NCBI GenBank assembly: GCA_003427395.1
Contig: BFEA01000152.1
Span: forward strand, 703,233 to 745,249
DNA from: Chara braunii
Taxonomy: Eukaryota; Streptophyta; Charophyceae; Charales; Characeae
Length of the DNA: 42,017 nucleotides
Reading direction: 5' to 3'
The notes beneath the pieces are model-generated. The model was not told where the DNA came from and searched no databases. It saw only the letters and a program-made list of their open reading frames with translations. Numbering within the stretch: position 1 is the stretch's first letter; the number at the start of each line of letters is the position of its first letter. Shown piece by piece: positions 22,071-31,008 of this stretch. A program made the position numbers and the translations under genes.

Positions 22071-22734
22071 TGGAGGTCCACGTCAGCAGCAAGAGAGCCG
22101 ATTTAAAAAAAAAAGAAAAAGAGCCGACCGAGCAGGATGTCCACGTCAGCAGCAGGAGGGCCGATTAGAAAAAGAAAAAAAAAAGCCGACCGAGCAGGAT
22201 GTCCACGTCAGCAGCAAGAGAGCCGATTGAAAAACAAAACAAGAAAAAAGAGCCGACCGAGCAGGATGTCCACGTCAGCAGGAGCAAGAAGCAGAGTCAG
22301 TTGGTCATGATGTCCACGTCAGCAGCAAGAGATAGGCGTGATCGGGCAGGATGTACACGTCAGCAGCAAGGAAGATAGTAAATTGGGCAGGAAATCCACG
22401 TCAGCAGCTAGACAGGGGTCAGCAGTTGGTAAGTTGTTTCCATGTCACCGGTCGGTCAGGCTGTCTACGTCAGCAGCAAGAAAGAGAGGTGATCGGGCAG
22501 GACGTCCACGTCAGTAGCAAGAAAGAGAGTTGATTGGGCAGGATGTCCACGTTAGGACTACGGTAGTAAGAGAGAAAGAGAGAGTCGGTTGGGTAGGTTG
22601 CATGTCTTTAGCAATTTAGAGAGTTGATTGGGCAGGTGGTCCACGTCAGCAGCAAGAAAGAGACGATTGAGCAGGATGTCCACGTCAGCGGCAAGAAAGA
22701 GAGTTGATTGGCAGGATGTCCATGTCAGCACCAG

Positions 22735-22809
<75 letters not shown>

Positions 22810-23175
22810 TGGGCAGGATGTGCATGTTATCGGCAACAGAGTTGATTGGGGAGCATGTCCAAGTCAGCAGCAAGAAAGAGAGACGATTGGGCAGGATGTC
22901 CACGTCAGCAGCAAGAAAGAGACGATTGGGCAGGATGTCCACGTCAGCAGCAAGACCGGGACTTCGACGTCGATTAGGAATTTCTTGTAAGTCTTTAACT
23001 CCTCGAATGCAATGGCAATTTACACCAGGTGAATTTTTATATGTATATATTTTTTGTCCTTAAAACTTGACTTGTATGATAAGTCACGGGCGTTTTCTAT
23101 TGTCGCAGGCGAATCTTTTGATTACAGTTCGCTTAGCTTAGTAGTGTACTCGACGTCCACGTCAGCATCAAGAGA
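22071..23175. repeat. ACGT-core minisatellite, about 19 units
   Basis: Units of about 37-67 bp carry GTCCACGTCAGCAGCAAGA preceded in most cases by GATTGGGCAGGAT or GACCGAGCAGGAT. Clear units occur near 22077, 22138, 22199, 22266, 22316, 22349, 22394, 22502, 22637, 22676, 22896, 22935 and 23153; others are degraded. A GA array (22737-22804) has expanded inside one unit. Confidence 0.9.
22737..22804. repeat. GA microsatellite
   Basis: About 34 uninterrupted GA units within the minisatellite. Confidence 0.98.
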
Positions 23176-23266
23176 CAGGCTCTGATGGGACTCAGACTGT
23201 TAGGCAGGCTGTCAGCAGCGTTGATGTGAGGTGCCGGGTAAATCCGGCGACGCCAGTTTTTCTCTT

Positions 23267-23500
23267 CCCCCCCCCCCCCTCCCCNNNNNNNNNNNNNNNN
23301 NNNNNNNNNNNNNNNNNNNNNNNNNNNNNNNNNNNNNNNNNNNNNNNNNNNNNNNNNNNNNNNNNNNNNNNNNNNNNCAAACTGTTTAGTTGGAATTTTT
23401 GTTTGTTTGTTTGTTTGTCAATTTTTGTGTGTGTTTGTGTATGTGTGTGTGGGGGGGGGGGTGTGTGCGTGTGTCTGTGTGTGTGTGTGGGTGTGTGTCT
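23267..23500. other. Assembly gap in low-complexity DNA
   Basis: 93 unknown bases (23285-23377) follow a C run (23267-23284) and precede GTTT and GT arrays with an 11-base G run (about 23401-23500). The gap length is likely nominal. Confidence 0.97.
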
Positions 23501-23550
23501 GTGGTCATATTCGCTGTACACAACTCCTCAAAGAAGAGCATGACTGTGCC

Positions 23551-23591
23551 AGACCGTTTTCGTCGGACTTTCACCGACTCATCAGGAGGTT
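23551..23591 (-). ncRNA. Hammerhead-ribozyme-like motif 2 (perfect core, 5' half absent)
   Basis: On the minus strand AACCTC is followed by CTGATGAG (23585-23578), a 5-bp stem II (GTCGG with CCGAC) around loop TGAAAGT, and GAAA (23561-23558). This is an exact match to the hammerhead core from C3 to A15.1. The sequence after it, GGTCTGGCACAGTCATG, aligns with AGTCTGACACACTCATG after motif 1. The expected stem III 5' strand and cleavage triplet upstream are not found: a G-rich tract lies there on the + strand. A truncated, related copy is the likeliest reading. Confidence 0.6.
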
Positions 23592-24379
23592 AGTGTGGGT
23601 GTCTTGGGGGAGGGGGGGGGGAAGAGGGGGCGGGGCGGGGCTTTGAATGTGCGCGTTATGAGCATGAACTCTGTGCAGGAGCTATGGATGTTATACTGGT
23701 CTAGTGTTTGGATGCGTAGAGATTGGCCGCAGTATCTCGTCTTTTTAAATTCGTTTCTTCTTCTTCTTCTTCTTCTTCTTCGCTGGTTTCTTGTCTTACA
23801 CTTTGTCCTATTGCGACTTCCCTGAATAGAGCTGAATGGCCCCTGAATGAGTACGGGAGCGCAGCCCGGTTGAAGCGTGTGCGTAGGGGATGCGCTACGC
23901 ACGTGCTGAATGGCGGAGCACGTGTGTGCTGTATTGAAATCTGAAATTGGAGCGACGTGTTCGTCGTAGCAATTGGCCTTTTGCGTGTTGTCAGAATTCT
24001 AGGGTTTTTGTTTCGCCCATTTTCGCTGGTTCTGCCGATGGTTTTTTTTTTTTGTTTTTTTTTTTTTTTTTGCTCGAGTTCTCATGTGCTCTTGCCCGTG
24101 GTTGTATTTCTTCTTGACCGTAAGGTTATCATTTCAGCAGGTCTTTTTTTTTTGGCTTGTTTGTTTTTTTGTTTGTTTGTTTGTTTGTTTTTTCTTTCAC
24201 ACCCCTTGCTAATCCTGAAATGACCCACGTGGGCCCCTCTACCTGCCAACCTTATCCAAGTCATGTTATCTCCTCACGTTCGAGTCGAATCCCCCCCATC
24301 GCTATCCCCTCTTCCTCATGCGGTCACACCAGTACCCCCTTAAGATTTCTTACAATAGCGCCACTTAGCCCCACAGGTA
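23592..24379. other. Intergenic DNA with TTC, T and GTTT runs
   Basis: Contains a G-rich stretch (23607-23640), a TTC array (about 23757-23781), T runs (24040-24071) and a GTTT array (24160-24190). Frames crossing these are low complexity. No gene recognised. Confidence 0.5.
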
Positions 24380-24472
24380 GTAGTGCTAGCAGTGCTAGCA
24401 GCGCTAGCAGCGCTACTACTACTACCGTAGTAGTACCGTAGTAGTAGTAGTAGTAGTAGTAGTAGCACTTAG
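24380..24472. repeat. Self-complementary GCTAGCAGT / CTA-TAG array
   Basis: AGTGCTAGC and AGCGCTAGC units pass into CTACTACTACTAC, CCGTAGTAGTA and a TAG array. Adjacent CTA and TAG stretches can pair with each other. Confidence 0.85.
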
Positions 24473-24487
24473 TTTTTTATTCGGAAA

Positions 24488-24608
24488 GGGCGACGGGCTT
24501 GAGATATCAATGTGGAACTGACTGAACCCAGGTAATCCAAGAATTTCATTCATCTAGTCCGTCGGGACTCGAACTCAGGTCTACATTTCAAGAGTGCATG
24601 GTGAGCTA
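24488..24608 (-). mobile_element. tRNA-derived SINE-like copy A
   Basis: On the minus strand an A-box-like TAGCTCACCATG (24608-24597) and a B box GAGTTCGAGTCCC (24576-24564) are followed by a tail GACTAGATGAATGAAA...GTTCCAC..TGATATC that is shared with the copy at 33223-33364. The 3' end runs into the TAC-type microsatellite, as many SINEs do. A MITE abuts its 5' end at 24606. Confidence 0.6.
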
Positions 24609-24716
24609 CCTTCTTCCCCCGAATACAACGTATGGTCATTATAGCTGTATCTAGACTGAAAGATGCCTCAAATACAGCTATAATGACCGTACGTTGTATT
24701 CGGGGGAAGAAGGTAG
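24606..24716. mobile_element. MITE family copy 3 (nearly perfect inverted repeat)
   Basis: 111 bp. The arms (24606-24650 and 24672-24716) pair at all but one of 45 positions around a 21-base loop. Arm start CTACCTTCTTCCCCCGAATA. Such symmetry implies a recent origin or selection for pairing. Confidence 0.9.
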
Positions 24717-24825
24717 GCGAGTTGGTTACTACTAGAACGTAGTATTGTCGCATACTGAGCGATCTTGAGAGCAGCATTCATCATCACAGGCAATCTATCG
24801 GGGAATGTCAGCAGTCCACGTGACA

Positions 24826-25207
24826 GTCGACGTGGCAGTCGCTAATGTCGTATATCAAACCTGGTTTGATATAAGGATATGCTCACAAAGAGAGACTGCC
24901 ATGTGGACTGCCATGGGTCTGCACTCTCCCTCTTCTGCTGCGTAAGGGGTTCGAACCCGCATCATGCAAATTACTTATGATTCACGTGGCAGTCTACAGG
25001 GCAGTCCACGTGGCAGTCCTCGTGGCAGGCCACGTGACAGGCCACGTGACAGGCCACGTGGCAGTTGCTGATGTCGTATATGAAACCTGGTTTGATATAA
25101 GGATATGCACACAAAGAGAGACTGGCACGCGGACTACCATGGGTCTGCACTCTCCCTCTTCTGCTGCGTAAGGAATTCGAACCGGCAACATGCGTAACCT
25201 ACGGTCT
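24826..25207. repeat. Two ~150-bp direct repeats with internal palindrome
   Basis: 24826-24975 and 25052-25200 are about 90 percent identical. Each holds the near-palindrome TATCAAACC-T-GGTTTGATA (second copy one base changed), AGGATATGC, CTGCACTCTCCCTCTTCTGC and, on the minus strand, a B-box-like GGTTCGAA or GGTTCGAAT. Between them, 24999-25060 is a short CACGTGGCAGTCC array. They may be SINE-related, but no convincing A box is present. Confidence 0.8.
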
Positions 25208-25327
25208 ATCGTCTTGCCCTGAAATAGAACCCGCATGGGTCAATTATAACTCTATGTATTTGGGCCCATTTTTAGTCCGAATACAGAGGGTTAATGACCG
25301 CATGTTCTATTCGCGTGAAGACGGTAA
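25206..25327. mobile_element. MITE family copy 4 (diverged)
   Basis: Left arm CTATCGTCTTGCCCTGAAAT, right arm complementary in outline (ATGTTCTATTCGCGTGAAGA CGGTAA). The arms are more diverged than in copy 3. Confidence 0.7.
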
Positions 25328-25634
25328 ACCGAAGGCTAGGCAGTGTGTGCATGACACCCTGGTCTGCTTTAGCTTCTTGCCACTCAGCGAACCACGCTGG
25401 AGGAGGAGGTTCTCTCTCTCGCTCCCTGCCTCCGTCTCTTCCTCCCTCCCTCTCACCTCTCTCTCTCTGTGCTTCCTCTTCTGTATCCGCGCTGACTTCC
25501 TTCGTCCATCCATTGCGTGTGTGCCCAGACGGTTGACAACGTGAGGGTACGTACATCTCTCTCTGTGCTCTAGCCTTAGCAGCTAATAACTTCGAACTCA
25601 AGGAACGGCGCAGCAAGAGACCAATTAACCGTTT

Positions 25635-25832
25635 GATTGATTGATCGATTGATTGATAGATTGATTGGTCGATTGATTGATCGATTGATTGATTGATTAG
25701 ACGATGGATTGATGGGTTGATTGATTGATTGATCGTGGATTGGTTGATTGCTGGATTGATGGGTTGATTGATTGATTGGTGGATGGATGGATGGATGAAT
25801 GGATGGATCGAGATTGATTGATTGATGGATTG
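25635..25832. repeat. GATT tetranucleotide array
   Basis: About 200 bp of GATT/GATC/GATG units on the + strand. Confidence 0.95.
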
Positions 25833-26079
25833 ACCCGTTATGCTTTTATTCCGTTTGGTGTTTGGATTTTGCTGGTTTAGTAGTCAATAGTAAGTTTTTT
25901 TTTTTTTCATTTTAATAATAAGAAGACAGTTTCTGCATTCCCATCATTTTTTTTTTTTCCGATGATTGAGACAGTTTTGAGTTGAGGAGGAGGAAGGTGG
26001 CCACGACTCACCGGCTAGTAGTATAGATATAGATACGTATCGGCCTCTCAGTTACAACCTCCTGTGTTTTTCTTGTCTT

Positions 26080-26115
26080 CCTCTTCTCTCTGCCCATGGT
26101 TCACCGGGCAGTGGT
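26080..26115. repeat. Fragment related to the 28.5-28.8 kb foldback arms
   Basis: CCTCTTCTCTCTGCCCATGG followed by TTCACCGGGCAG matches the segment CTCTTCTCCCTCTCTGCTTA...TTATTGGGCAG at 28723-28756. Confidence 0.5.
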
Positions 26116-26121
26116 ATGTCT

Positions 26122-26769
26122 ATCAATCAATGAGTCTGTCAATCAATTGAATTGTAATCAAATGACTCAAACGGAATCAAATCAATAATCAATCACGGTC
26201 TCCACCTTTCCACCTCCTTCGCCTGTGATACTGTGTACGTTACTTAATGCAATCATAAGTATGTGACTCCATCAAAATTCAATCCAATTAATGAAATCAA
26301 TGAAATCCAGTCAATCCAATCAATCCAATTATAATTACGTAACTCTATCAGTCCAATCACATCAATCACATCAATTAAATCGATCAAATCAATCAAATCA
26401 GTCTAATCAATCGATCAATCAAATCAATCAGATCATCAAATTAATCAATCAATCACAGCATTCCAATAAAATCAATGAAAGCAATGAAATCAGTCCAAAA
26501 AAAAAACACAATGAAATCAATGCAAGTGTAATTATGCGTGACCTCATCAACCGAATCAAATCAATCAAACCTGTCAAATCAATCGGTCAATCAAATCAAT
26601 CAGATCATCAAATCAATCGATCAATCAGTCCATCCGTCTTGTTTCTCTAATTCCTTGACATGTAAGCAGTCTCCACCTCCTCCTCCTGCGGGACTATGTA
26701 TGTCTGTCAATCAATTAATCAATCAATCAATCAATCAACCAACCAACCAACCAATCAATCAATCAATCC
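26122..26769. repeat. AATC tetranucleotide arrays, inverted to the GATT array
   Basis: Arrays of AATC with interruptions (26122-26185, 26280-26620, 26705-26769). The sequence is the reverse complement of the GATT array at 25635-25832. The 119- and 103-codon frames of Asn/Gln/Ser here are artefacts. Confidence 0.95.
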
Positions 26770-27365
26770 TTCTTGTTTCGCTAATTCCTTTCATGGAAGA
26801 GGTCTCCAGGCCTTCCTGCCTCTTCTCATCTTCTCTCGATGAGTATTGAGCCGTTTTTTTTTTGACCGAAAATCTTATGCGGCAGAGGTCTCCTCCCTCT
26901 CCCTCCCTCCTCCTCCCCCTCCCTCCCTTCTCCTCCGTCCTCCTCCGTCCTCCTCCCTTCACCGCCCCAACTACTACCGATCTGCAACTGATCCAACTGG
27001 TGACAAGTCTAGCAATAGCAACACATCAGTTAACCAAGTAACCGACGGATGAACCAAGCAAGGGCCGGACTTCACTTCACTGGGTTTAATACTGCTCTAG
27101 TTTAGCATGAACCTGGTCACCATACCATTGAGGGGCACCCCAGCTTAGTGCATTCCAGGCCCAACTTTTCCTTCTAAAGTCAAGAAAACGCAGGAGCTAA
27201 CCACTTCTCAGGGCCTCTGAGGGGGCCTGAGGGCTTGCCATTGGTACACGATGCTGGACACGGTGGTCATCACATGAAGATGGTGTTTCAGCTTTTCATC
27301 AGATAGAGATTGTGCTGGATAAACGGAGGGAGGGAGGATGAAGTTTATTGAATTGAATGACAATA

Positions 27366-27594
27366 AAGGTTGACAGAGAGAGAGGGAGAGGGAGAGGGAG
27401 GAGAGAGAGGGAGAGGAAGGAGAGAGGGATTGGGAGGGGAGAGTGAGAGGGAAGAAAGAATGAATGGGGGGAGAGAGGGAGGGAGGGGGAGGAGAGAGAG
27501 GGGGAAGAGAGGGAGAGGGAGGAGAGAGAGGGATAGGGAGGAGAGGGAGAGGGATGAGAGAGAGGGAGAGGAAGGAGAGGGAGGGGGGGGGTAG
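27366..27594. repeat. Purine-rich GAGAGG tract
   Basis: Nearly pure G and A on the + strand in GAGAGGGAGAGG-type units. Frames of Gly/Arg/Glu (or Ser/Leu/Pro on the other strand) are artefacts. Confidence 0.95.
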
Positions 27595-27663
27595 GCAGGA
27601 TGGATCGATTTATTCTGAGTTGCCACTGTGGTCGGTCTACCATAGTCCTGACGAGTAACTGAA

Positions 27664-27890
27664 GGCCTCGCTGCACCACTCACCAACTGTGAAAAAGACA
27701 AAACTGATGGCAGGTGTATCTTGCCACCTTGTAGCAGAAGATATGGGGCCTCGCTCCACTACTCTAGACTTGCACAAACGACAAAAATCATGGCGATGCA
27801 TCTTTCCATGTTCTAGCGGAAGATTCACTCTCGTTTTGCACGTGTCGAGTGGTGGAGCGAGACCCATGCTCTCCGTCTTACACATTTTGT
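27664..27890. repeat. Decayed direct and inverted repeat unit
   Basis: The segment GACAAAACTGATGGCAGGTG...GTAGCAGAAGAT (27696-27742) repeats as GACAAAAATCATGGCGATGC...CTAGCGGAAGAT (27779-27824). In addition GGGCCTCGCTCCACTACTC (27746-27764) is inverted at 27849-27867 (GAGTGGTGGAGCGAGACCC). TTCCAT.TTCTAGCGG.AGATTCA is also found at 10-33, just upstream of hammerhead-like motif 1. Confidence 0.6.
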
Positions 27891-28238
27891 GAGTAGTGTG
27901 AACGAGGGCCTAACTGTCTAACAAGTCATTCTTTTTTAGTTGTTTCGAAATATCGAACAAGTCGTTCATTTATGCCCCTGGGAGCCTCTCTTTTTCAGGG
28001 CCCGTTTGTTCCATTCCCAGGACTTGGAAATCTCGAACTTTTGGCCACGCCCACGCCCCGTGGCCAAATGAGACATGCCCACGCCCCGGGGTAGAGGCTG
28101 TGACTTCCTGTTTTATGAAGGATACCCATCTGAAGGTGGACTGTACAATTGGGTACGTGCAGGGAGGTGGTAGTTGACATTCCTGATTGGTAATTTTTGT
28201 TTGGTATGTTTTTTTTTCAAATTTTTTGTCATTGCGGT

Positions 28239-28349
28239 CTACCGTCTTCACCCAAATATAACGCCCGGTCACTATAGCTGTATTTGGGGCATTTTTCAGT
28301 ACAGATGCAGCAAAAATGACCGGGCGTTCTATTGGGGTGAATGCAGCAG
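28239..28349. mobile_element. MITE family copy 5
   Basis: 111 bp. Left arm CTACCGTCTTCACCCAAATA, right arm ends GGGGTGAATGCAGCAG. Inner arms CGCCCGGTCA and TGACCGGGCG pair exactly. Confidence 0.85.
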
Positions 28350-28377
28350 TCTGTTGGTTAGTGATTCTGATTCCAGA

Positions 28378-28489
28378 CTACCGTCTCCTATCGAGTAGAA
28401 TGCTGGGTCACTATAGCTGTATATAGACTGAAAATTGCTGCAAGTACAGCATAATGACGGGGCGTTCTATTCAGGTGAAGATGATATAG
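28378..28489. mobile_element. MITE family copy 6
   Basis: 112 bp. Left arm CTACCGTCTCCTATCGAGTA, right arm GCGTTCTATTCAGGTGAAGA then TGATATAG. Confidence 0.8.
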
Positions 28490-28523
28490 ATTGCCATGCC
28501 AACCATTTATTATATCTTCATGG

Positions 28524-28775
28524 ATATATATCGTCAAACAGAACTGCCCAATAAACCGCGTCGGCAGAGAGGGAGAAGAGGACAACAAATGAAAGGCTGT
28601 GACAAACTGTTTGGATGAGTCGGTGAAACTCCGACAAGACAGTTTGTCACAGCCTCTCGTTTGTCATCTTCTCCCTCTCTGCCTACGGTTTACCGCGTTT
28701 TGATGCCCCTCGTTTGTTGTCCTCTTCTCCCTCTCTGCTTACGCTTTATTGGGCAGTTCTGTTTGACGATATATA
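28524..28775. mobile_element. Foldback element with a hammerhead-like centre
   Basis: The left arm (28524-28609) is inverted at 28640-28775: the sequence TATATCGTCAAACAGAACTG CCCAATAAA...CTCTCTGC...TTTGTC...GGCTGTGACAAACTG recurs as its complement, with an extra ~55-bp repeat of the CTCTTCTCCCTCTCTGC segment in the right arm. A further partial unit (CTATGGTTTACCGGGCAGC) is at 28796-28814. The 30 bases between the arms form the stem II of hammerhead-like motif 3. Confidence 0.7.
28595..28654 (+). ncRNA. Hammerhead-like motif 3 (degenerate core)
   Basis: GATGAGTCGGTGAAACTCCG followed by AC is identical, apart from one base, to the same segment of motif 2, including 5-bp stem II and its loop. 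Flanks 28595-28609 and 28640-28654 pair at 15 of 15 bases. The conserved core is broken: TGGATGA replaces CTGATGA and CAAGA replaces CGAAA, and there is no stem I or cleavage triplet. It is a relic, not a working ribozyme. Confidence 0.45.
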
Positions 28776-29317
28776 ATATTGGTGAAACCCCTCGCCTATG
28801 GTTTACCGGGCAGCTCTGTTTGGCCGCCACCTTCTTATGCATCGTGCGACGCCAGGCGATGACCTCAATATATTAATAAAGGAACATATATATTCTTTTT
28901 AAAAAGGAACATGCTCCATGGATGAATGGAACACAGATATGAAGAAACATCTGAAGCCTCGGTTTGTCCAGAACTACGCATCCATATTTTTTTTTTCATT
29001 TTTTAAAAAAATAATCCATTCTGGCTTTGAAATAATGCTTTGCAAGTTCCAGAGTGTATATATATTCTTGCCTTGATGAAAGCCTGATATTCGCTCGAAG
29101 GAAATGAATGATCTTGAAGACTGAGGCAGGCAGGTCTTTCTGACTGTTCGGCGCAGGGTAGGGTATCGAGGGCTGCTGCTCCAACATTCCCATTTTTTTC
29201 TCGTAGCGCACTCACCTGCCTGCTGAGAACATGCCCTTCATGGTATGCTGCCGATTTGATTGGACACGATTTGATCTTTTTGCTGTTCTGCCGCCGTATG
29301 AGCTCCGATAGAGACAG

Positions 29318-29428
29318 CTACCGTCTTCCCCTGAAGTGAACGTACGGATATGATACTTGTATTCGGGGCAACTTTCAGTCTAGATATGGCGATAATGGCG
29401 GTACCTTCTGTTCGGGTGAAGTTGGTAG
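29318..29428. mobile_element. MITE family copy 7
   Basis: 111 bp. Left arm CTACCGTCTTCCCCTGAAGT, right arm TTCTGTTCGGGTGAAGTTGG then TAG. The same length and ends as copies 3 and 5. Confidence 0.8.
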
Positions 29429-29759
29429 TTGCTGTTTTGGTGGGGAATGATTCTTTGCCTCTTTTTTTGGGTGGTTGTGTGCCATGCATTGGTTCTGCTT
29501 GCATCTGTTCGTTGAGCGTTGAGTGCTAATCCGTCATCGCTCGATGCCCTTGCCATGAGCGTGACGGTAACAAACTGTTATGTATCCTCCAATTGAAATC
29601 TTGTCTTCTTTAGGTTTTCCTGTGTGTTGATCAGCTAGCTGCCCCGGAATCGCTCGGCGATTGAAGTTTTAACTGTTTTATTCTATATGTCTTGACGCTG
29701 CGTGCAGCCAGCTCTTTCGTGTTTGTAGTTCTGTTTCCATATTTCCTTTTTTGTTTCAG

Positions 29760-30095
29760 TTGGCTGGAAAAAAAAATGCTGGTTTGACTGAATCTGAAAA
29801 AAAATGCTGGTTTGACTGCATCTGTTGCGATAAACCAGTGTGGTGGGTGCCTTTCATGTTGATTCTTAATGTTGCTTGGATGTTGAGTTTAGTGTTTGTT
29901 TTTTTGGTGTTGGGTTTTGCTTGGATGTTGATTTTAGTGTTTGTTGTTTTGGTTTTGGGTTTAGTGTTTATTTGGATGTGCACTTTTGTCAAACGATTTC
30001 GGTGCTTGGATGTTGAGTTTAGTGTTGCTCGAAAGTTGGCTGTAGTGTATGTTTGAGTTCAGTGGTTTGCTTGGATGCTGGCTTTAGAATTGACC
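29760..30095. repeat. Minisatellites: GCTGGTTTGACTG and GCTTGGATGTTGAGTTTAGTG
   Basis: AAAAAAATGCTGGTTTGACT occurs twice (from about 29770 and 29799). TTGGATGTTGAGTTTAGTGT or close variants recur at 29875, 29930, 30006 and 30070. The 101-codon hydrophobic frame across it has no ATG start and is composed of repeats, so no gene is called. Confidence 0.7.
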
Positions 30096-30275
30096 GAAAG
30101 TTTGAATTACTGTTGTGGTGAATACGTAAGTAGTTGATGTCTTGTGATTGGTTGAAATCACCATTCGTGATTCCGGTTTCACTGGCCGGTGGGCATTCAG
30201 CAACAGAGTGGTGGGTGTGTATGGTGCAGGGCTGATGAGTTGAGCTATGGAAGAGGGAAGAAATTGAAACAGGGG

Positions 30276-30278
<3 letters not shown>

Positions 30279-30354
<76 letters not shown>
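30279..30354. repeat. GA microsatellite
   Basis: About 36 GA units, flanked by GGAG runs. Confidence 0.98.
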
Positions 30355-30358
<4 letters not shown>

Positions 30359-30621
30359 AAGAGATGGACATTGTTGATGGGAACCGGCAGGCGGTGTTCC
30401 CAAGGAGTGGGAGGGCAGCAACCATGGAGGGCGGCTTGGTTTCAACATACCTGATGAGACATCGGAAGGCCTTTGTCCAGGTGTGTGCATTCAAATAATC
30501 TTTGTAGGCACACTTGCTGACTTGTTTCGCACACTTGCTGATACATCTTGCACAGGCAAGTTTAATCTCTGTGAAACATCCATCCAGGCCTATCGAGGAT
30601 CGGACGCTGATGGGAGGCAGG

Positions 30622-30654
30622 GTTNNGGGGGGGGGGGGGGGGGGGGGGNGGGGG
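30622..30654. repeat. Poly-G run with unknown bases
   Basis: A G run of about 26 bases with N at 30625-30626 and 30649. A run of this length could form a quadruplex and commonly defeats sequencing. Confidence 0.95.
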
Positions 30655-30790
30655 CAAGAGCAGGGTGTGGACGGGGGTGCTAGAGGGCTCAAGGGTAGTG
30701 CAGCAGGTAGGCTGGGGAGCGAGTGGTGGGGTAAAAGCCTGGCCCTACTGGCGCTACATTCATGTTTGGAAAGCATGGCTGTCCTCTTGG

Positions 30791-31008
30791 ATGGGTTCAT
30801 GCTTTTCTTCGATCAAACATGGCACCATTGGGGCCTGGGGGTGGAGCCGTTTGTTCATTGTCTCAGAAATAATGTTTCTTGTAGCTGTTTGAGGGGGCTT
30901 TCTTTCATTCAATGGGTTCATGCTTTTTTTCGATCGGTGGAGCCGTTTGTTCATTGTCTCAGAAGTGATGTTTCTTGTAGCTTTTTGGGGGGGCTTTCTT
31001 TCATTCAA
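30791..31008. repeat. 121-bp tandem duplication, second unit shortened
   Basis: Unit 1 (30791-30911) starts ATGGGTTCATGCTTTTCTTC; unit 2 (30912-31008) is the same with a 27-bp deletion (from CAAACATGG to GGGG). Both keep GGAGCCGTTTGTTCATTGTC and GGGGCTTTCTTTCATTCAA. About 93 percent identical where aligned. Confidence 0.9.

Noticed and set aside
22071-22970. CRISPR array, because of the regular repeats
   Set aside because: Units vary in length and spacers are themselves repetitive; the setting is eukaryotic. It is a minisatellite.
26291-26849. 119- and 103-codon Asn/Gln/Ser-rich frames
   Set aside because: Artefacts of the AATC arrays.
29751-30056. Small hydrophobic membrane protein of 101 codons
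   Set aside because: No ATG start, and the hydrophobic pattern comes from the TTGGATGTTGAGTTTAGTG repeats.
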